Under the pieces are notes generated by a model. That model was not told where the DNA came from and searched no databases. It worked only from the letters and a program-made list of their open reading frames with translations. This document shows, one piece after another, positions 60,502 to 64,000 of a stretch of 64,000 nt of DNA. Every line of letters starts with the position of its first letter. The first letter of the stretch is position 1. The stretch is from Pseudomonas fluorescens (lineage in GTDB: Bacteria > Pseudomonadota > Gammaproteobacteria > Pseudomonadales > Pseudomonadaceae), in assembly GCF_003732425.1 (NCBI RefSeq), contig NZ_MOBX01000013.1:372001-436000 (forward strand). The letters are read 5' to 3'. The position numbers and the translations under genes were made by a program.

Positions 60502-61413
60502 TCAGATCAGAATGAACACCGCCAACAGACCACCGAAGATCGCCCACTTTTCCATGTAATAGCGCTTGCGATTGCGCTTTTTCAGCTCTTTACCGCGCAG
60601 GCGAATCTTGTAGATTCGGGTGAACAGACGGTTAATGCCACCAGTACGGTCGCCGGCATCATTCGGTGCGCCGGCAGCCGACATCACCGTCCGACTGAAC
60701 CAGGCGTTGAACGCGGCGGCCCAGCGGTATTTCATCGGCCGTTCAATGTCGCAGAACAGGATGATGCGGTTCTTGTCAGTGGTGTTTTCGGCGTAATGGA
60801 TAAACGTCTCGTCGAACATCACCGCTTCGCCGTCACGCCAGTGGTAGTTCTCACCGTCGACATTGATGTAGCAGCCGGCATCGTTCGGCGTATCCAGGCC
60901 CAGGTGATAGCGATAGGAGCCTGCGTACGGGTCACGATGACGCACCAGTTTCGAACCCGGTGGCAGCTCGGCAAACATCGCGGCTTTGATCGAGCCTATG
61001 CTCTGCACCAGTTCGGTGGTGCGCGGGCACAGCTTCATCGCCGACGGATGGCTTTCGCCGTACCACTTCAGATAGAACCGCTTCCAGCCGCTTTTGAAGA
61101 ACGAGTTGAAACCCACGTCATCGTACTGGTTAGAGCGCTTGATCTCGCCGGCACGCAGCAGATTCTGCCCTTCTTCACGGATTTCCTCCCAGTGCGCCTG
61201 CAACGGGCTCAAGTCCGGAAACTCGCTCGGGTCCAGATAGGGCTTGTTCGGCTTTTTCGAGAACAGATAAAGAAAGCAGTTGATCGGCGCGAGAAACGTC
61301 GAATGGTCACTCAGTTGTCGACCGAGCTTATGGCGCACACGCCCACGCAGATGAACGTATGCAATGGAAATGACATAAATAGCAGCAATGATGAGTTTCA
61401 CGGAAATTGTCAC
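60502..61413 (-). CDS. lpxO: lipid A 2-hydroxylase LpxO (aspartyl/asparaginyl beta-hydroxylase family)
   Basis: Fe(II)/2-oxoglutarate dioxygenase (~300 aa) that hydroxylates secondary acyl chains of lipid A on the inner leaflet. An N-terminal membrane anchor is at residues 5-22, followed by YVHLRGRVRHKLGRQLSDHST. The iron ligands are in LVRHRDPYAGSYRYHLGL (His-x-Asp) and FIHYAENT (distal His), with RIILFCDIERP for 2-OG. A hydrophobic C-terminal helix ends the protein. The frame opens at GTG 61413; GTG 61401 (giving MKLIIAAIYV) is an equally good start, and neither has a clear RBS. Confidence 0.92.
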   Translation of the reverse strand: MTISVKLIIAAIYVISIAYVHLRGRVRHKLGRQLSDHSTFLAPINCFLYLFSKKPNKPYLDPSEFPDLSPLQAHWEEIREEGQNLLRAGEIKRSNQYDDVGFNSFFKSGWKRFYLKWYGESHPSAMKLCPRTTELVQSIGSIKAAMFAELPPGSKLVRHRDPYAGSYRYHLGLDTPNDAGCYINVDGENYHWRDGEAVMFDETFIHYAENTTDKNRIILFCDIERPMKYRWAAAFNAWFSRTVMSAAGAPNDAGDRTGGINRLFTRIYKIRLRGKELKKRNRKRYYMEKWAIFGGLLAVFILI

Positions 61414-61632
61414 ACGTCAGAAGTGAACAAACTGCGCGCCTGGCGGCCTGAGGCTCAGCGTCTTATGCAGTGGTCTGAATACAAATGGCACGTCCCTGGC
61501 CCGCGCCGTAACCGGACGCTCGGTGAAAGGTGGCATTTTAGCCACAGTTTGTAACCGATGGTGAGCGTTCATCTGTGAAAAACTGTCCGGCGTAGGTGCC
61601 AATCGGCGTTCGTGGCGTGATCACCCTATCAT
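61414..61632. other. lpxO upstream region, no gene seen
   Basis: 219 nt without a supported gene, moderately AT-rich near 61600-61640. By position it carries the lpxO promoter; no regulator site is obvious. Confidence 0.4.
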
Positions 61633-61838
61633 TTACCAAGACAATCGCCGCCAAACTTGTTTGTCGTAGTCTCCCATCCGGAAACCGCCAAGAGGCAGGT
61701 CACCGCTGTACAACCAATGGCCGGCGATGCCGCTGATTTCGGTGGGATGACGGCCCTCCTCCAGATCAAACACTCGCATCATGAAATCGCGAGTCACTCT
61801 GCGGTCTTGGGTACGCAGAGATACGTGATCGATACCAT
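61633..61838 (-). pseudogene. remnant of a VOC / glyoxalase-family gene
   Basis: On the minus strand a frame from about 61848 to the TAA at 61633 translates as YGIDHVSLRTQDRRVTRDF ... VFDLEEGRHPTEISG ... GHWLYSGDLPL. This is the first half of a vicinal-oxygen-chelate (glyoxalase/dioxygenase) domain, including its N-terminal His. An AGGAG RBS and ATG (61836-61838) exist, but the ATG is one base out of frame with this reading. It looks like a single-base deletion after the ATG. The second half of the domain is missing. No other protein fits here. Confidence 0.65.
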
Positions 61839-61935
61839 ACAGGCTCCTGATTAGGTGAATGAAGGAACGATAGCGATGATTTACCTGGCGTAGAATCCGG
61901 ATAAAAGCGCAACCATACTCAGGGAAATCCGGATA

Positions 61936-62820
61936 ATGCTTCTCGAAAATCTGGCACTGTTTTTGTTGATAGTCGAGAAAGGTGGCTTGTCGGCGGCAGG
62001 CCGAGAGGCAGGACTATCGCCGACCTCTGTCTCGGAGCGGCTTGGGGCGCTGGAGAGGCATTACGGGGCGACATTGCTGACCCGCACTACCCGCTCGATC
62101 AGCCTGACTGATGAGGGGCGGATGTTGGTGGATGGCGCGCGTCGTATGCTTGCAGACGCTAAAGACATCGAGAGCAATATCAAACTGGGTACAGAGCGTA
62201 TTTCCGGCCCCATAAGGCTGAGCGCACCGGTTGACTTAGGGCGAAACCGTATCGTGCCGATCCTGGATCAATTTCTCGAAGATAACCCTAACGTCAGCCT
62301 GGATCTGAATTTGACTGACGGTTTTCTGGATCTTGCTGGACAAGGCATCGACTTTGCCATTCGCTATGGTGCGCTGTCCGACAGCACGCTGCGTGTTCGA
62401 AAACTCAGCGAGGGGCGGCGTGTTGTGTGTGCATCACCGGCCTATCTGAGTGCTCATGGAACGCCGAAACATCCATCTGAGCTGGGCCAACAGCAGTGCA
62501 TCTTGATGCGCTTCGGCGCCAACATCCATCGTGAATGGCAGTTCCGCGCTGACGGTCGCTCATTCAAGGTTCTGGTTTCGGGTAGACGTATCGCCAATGA
62601 CGGCGACCAAGTGCGCCGGTGGTGTCTGGCAGGTCATGGTATTTGCATCAAATCGTATATCGATGTGCGCGAGGACTTGGAAGCGGGTCGCCTGATAGAG
62701 GTGCTGGAGACCTACTCTTTACAAGGTGTGGACTTGCAAATTGTTTACCCTTCCGGCCATGCGCTGCCGCGACGCGTCAAACTGCTGATGGACGAAATCT
62801 CCTCGAAGCTGCCGACTTGA
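61936..62820 (+). CDS. LysR-family transcriptional regulator
   Basis: A 294-aa regulator with the HTH at ~3-62 (LALFLLIVEKGGLSAAGREAG, then VSERLGALERHYGATLLTRT) and a CrgA-like substrate domain (GPIRLSAPVDLGRNRIVPIL, DFAIRYGALSDSTLRVRKL). Proteins of this type often control redox enzymes. It converges with an Old Yellow Enzyme gene (43 nt between ends). The VOC remnant lies just upstream and divergent, so it may once have been a target gene. Confidence 0.88.
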   Translation: MLLENLALFLLIVEKGGLSAAGREAGLSPTSVSERLGALERHYGATLLTRTTRSISLTDEGRMLVDGARRMLADAKDIESNIKLGTERISGPIRLSAPVDLGRNRIVPILDQFLEDNPNVSLDLNLTDGFLDLAGQGIDFAIRYGALSDSTLRVRKLSEGRRVVCASPAYLSAHGTPKHPSELGQQQCILMRFGANIHREWQFRADGRSFKVLVSGRRIANDGDQVRRWCLAGHGICIKSYIDVREDLEAGRLIEVLETYSLQGVDLQIVYPSGHALPRRVKLLMDEISSKLPT

Positions 62821-62863
62821 GCCGCTTCAAGGAGATTTATCCTGAGTCGCCGAGCGTGATCCT

Positions 62864-63964
62864 TCAGCCCTGCTTAGACCAGGCAGGAAAATCGGAGTAA
62901 CCGCGCGCGGTACCACCAAACAACTCAGCACCTTCCAGCCCGGCTAATGGGTAGCCCTTCTCCAGCCTCAGGGGCAGATCCGGGTTGGCAACGAATTTTC
63001 GACCGAAAGCGACAAAGTCGGCATAGCCTTTACTCAGCACCCAGTCTGCCAATTCCAGGTCATATTTGCCGGCAACCACAATGGCGTTGCGAAAGCGCTC
63101 ACGCACAGCTTGGCGAAACTCCTCGGGAAACTTGGGGGCATCATCCCAGTCCGCCTCAACCAGATGCAGGTACGCAATGCCTTGCGCCTGCAAATAAGTA
63201 GCCGCTTCCAGAATTGTCGGCAGAATGTCCGGGCAAGCCATGCCGCGCGCGGTCAGAAATGGAGCAACGCGAATCGCAGTGCGGTCTGCACCCACTTCAT
63301 CGATCACGGCATCCATGACCTCTTTGAGAAAACGCAGGCGGTTTTCCCGCGAGCCGCCGTATTCATCCGTGCGCACGTTTGAGGTGGTGCGCATGAATTG
63401 GTCAATCAGGTAACCGTTGGCGCCATGCACCTCCACACCATCGAAACCTGCTGCCATGGCGTTACGCGCAGCTTTGCGGAAGTCGTTGATGACGTCGTGT
63501 ATTTCGTCACGGCTCAGGGCTCGCGGCGTCGGGCATTCGACCATGCTCCCCACACCCGTTGATGGATCTACTTTCCAAATGCTGCCGTCAAACGGGATTG
63601 CGGACGGCGCAACGGGTAACTCCCCATGGTGGAAGTCCGGATGTGACATCCGCCCCACGTGCCACAGTTGCAGAAAGATACGACCACCAGCAGCATGTAC
63701 CGCATCGGTCACCAAACGCCAGCCAGCGACCTGTTCGTCGCTGTAAATGCCAGGGGTGAAGGAATAGCCCTTGCCCTGCGGGGAGATCTGCGTGGCTTCG
63801 GTAACGATAAACGCAGCCGATGCACGCTGTGCGTAGTACTCGGCGTTCATGGCGTTAGGGACATCGCCAGGTTGCGTACTGCGCGAACGAGTCATTGGCG
63901 CCATGACCACACGGTTAGGGGTGTGCAATTTGCCAACGGAACCTGGGGTAAACAATGTGGACAT
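62864..63964 (-). CDS. Old Yellow Enzyme family alkene reductase (NemA/XenB-like)
   Basis: A 366-aa FMN-dependent ene-reductase. Motifs: RVVMAPMTRSR, LQLWHVGRMSHPDF, and VEVHGANGYLIDQFMR with the substrate-binding His-x-x-Asn. DEYGGSRENRLRF and FVAFGRKFVANPDLP bind FMN phosphate. Such enzymes reduce activated double bonds, nitroesters or N-ethylmaleimide with NADPH. ATG 63964 has GAGGAG upstream. No partner gene is visible before the window end. Confidence 0.93.
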   Translation of the reverse strand: MSTLFTPGSVGKLHTPNRVVMAPMTRSRSTQPGDVPNAMNAEYYAQRASAAFIVTEATQISPQGKGYSFTPGIYSDEQVAGWRLVTDAVHAAGGRIFLQLWHVGRMSHPDFHHGELPVAPSAIPFDGSIWKVDPSTGVGSMVECPTPRALSRDEIHDVINDFRKAARNAMAAGFDGVEVHGANGYLIDQFMRTTSNVRTDEYGGSRENRLRFLKEVMDAVIDEVGADRTAIRVAPFLTARGMACPDILPTILEAATYLQAQGIAYLHLVEADWDDAPKFPEEFRQAVRERFRNAIVVAGKYDLELADWVLSKGYADFVAFGRKFVANPDLPLRLEKGYPLAGLEGAELFGGTARGYSDFPAWSKQG

Positions 63965-64000
63965 CAGAGTCTCCTCTTAGAACGTCTGTGAATCTTCTGG

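Noticed and set aside
61657-61854. 65-codon plus-strand frame
   Set aside because: Antisense to the VOC-family remnant, whose minus-strand translation is clearly protein-like.

Overview
The window looks like chromosome of a fluorescent Pseudomonas (P. fluorescens group). Coding sequence is GC-rich, genes are tightly packed with 4-bp ATGA/GTGA overlaps, and nearly every gap carries Pseudomonas-type REP/REPIN palindromes. The gene neighbourhoods (arnBCADTEF-ugd, fadAx-type cluster, sfnG, efeUOBM) are pseudomonad in character. I see no rRNA, tRNA, CRISPR array, prophage or IS element.

Layout: (1) 1-2161, the 5' part of a TonB-dependent siderophore receptor preceded by a FecR/FecI pair with a Fur-box-like site. 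(2) 2204-7184, an AraC regulator divergent from a polyamine module (gamma-glutamyl-polyamine synthetase-like, PotF-like binding protein, PuuB-like oxidase). (3) 7425-9651, PqiB/PqiC envelope lipid-transport genes without PqiA. (4) 9658-10596, a lone tyrosine recombinase. (5) 10950-21351, a complete arnBCADTEF-ugd lipid A aminoarabinose operon ending in a second ArnT-like glycosyltransferase. (6) 21425-31998, a GNAT gene, then a LysR-controlled cluster: divergent argininosuccinate-lyase paralogue, polar amino-acid ABC transporter, two NodB-fold deacetylase-family proteins (the second lacking metal ligands), an MmgE/PrpD protein and an MFS carrier. This is the best candidate for an undescribed pathway. 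(7) 32154-42515, an HPP membrane protein, valine-type genes, and a fadAx-type beta-oxidation cluster with an AraC regulator. (8) 42583-47038, a Fur-controlled efeUOBM iron importer. (9) 47162-57634, pssA, TetR plus an NTF2-like protein, sfnG with a sigma-54 promoter candidate, TSUP, nudC, a dienoyl-CoA isomerase, a CorA-type channel, and a RimK-like ATP-grasp gene divergent from a GNAT-C39 peptidase fusion. (10) 57763-63964, an aldose sugar dehydrogenase, a small secreted protein, Ku, lpxO, a VOC-family pseudogene, a LysR regulator and an Old Yellow Enzyme.

Together the genes serve iron acquisition (fec-type, efe), outer-membrane lipid remodelling (arn, lpxO, pqiBC, pssA), and catabolism of polyamines, branched-chain acyl-CoAs, organosulfur and possibly an N-substituted dicarboxylic amino acid.
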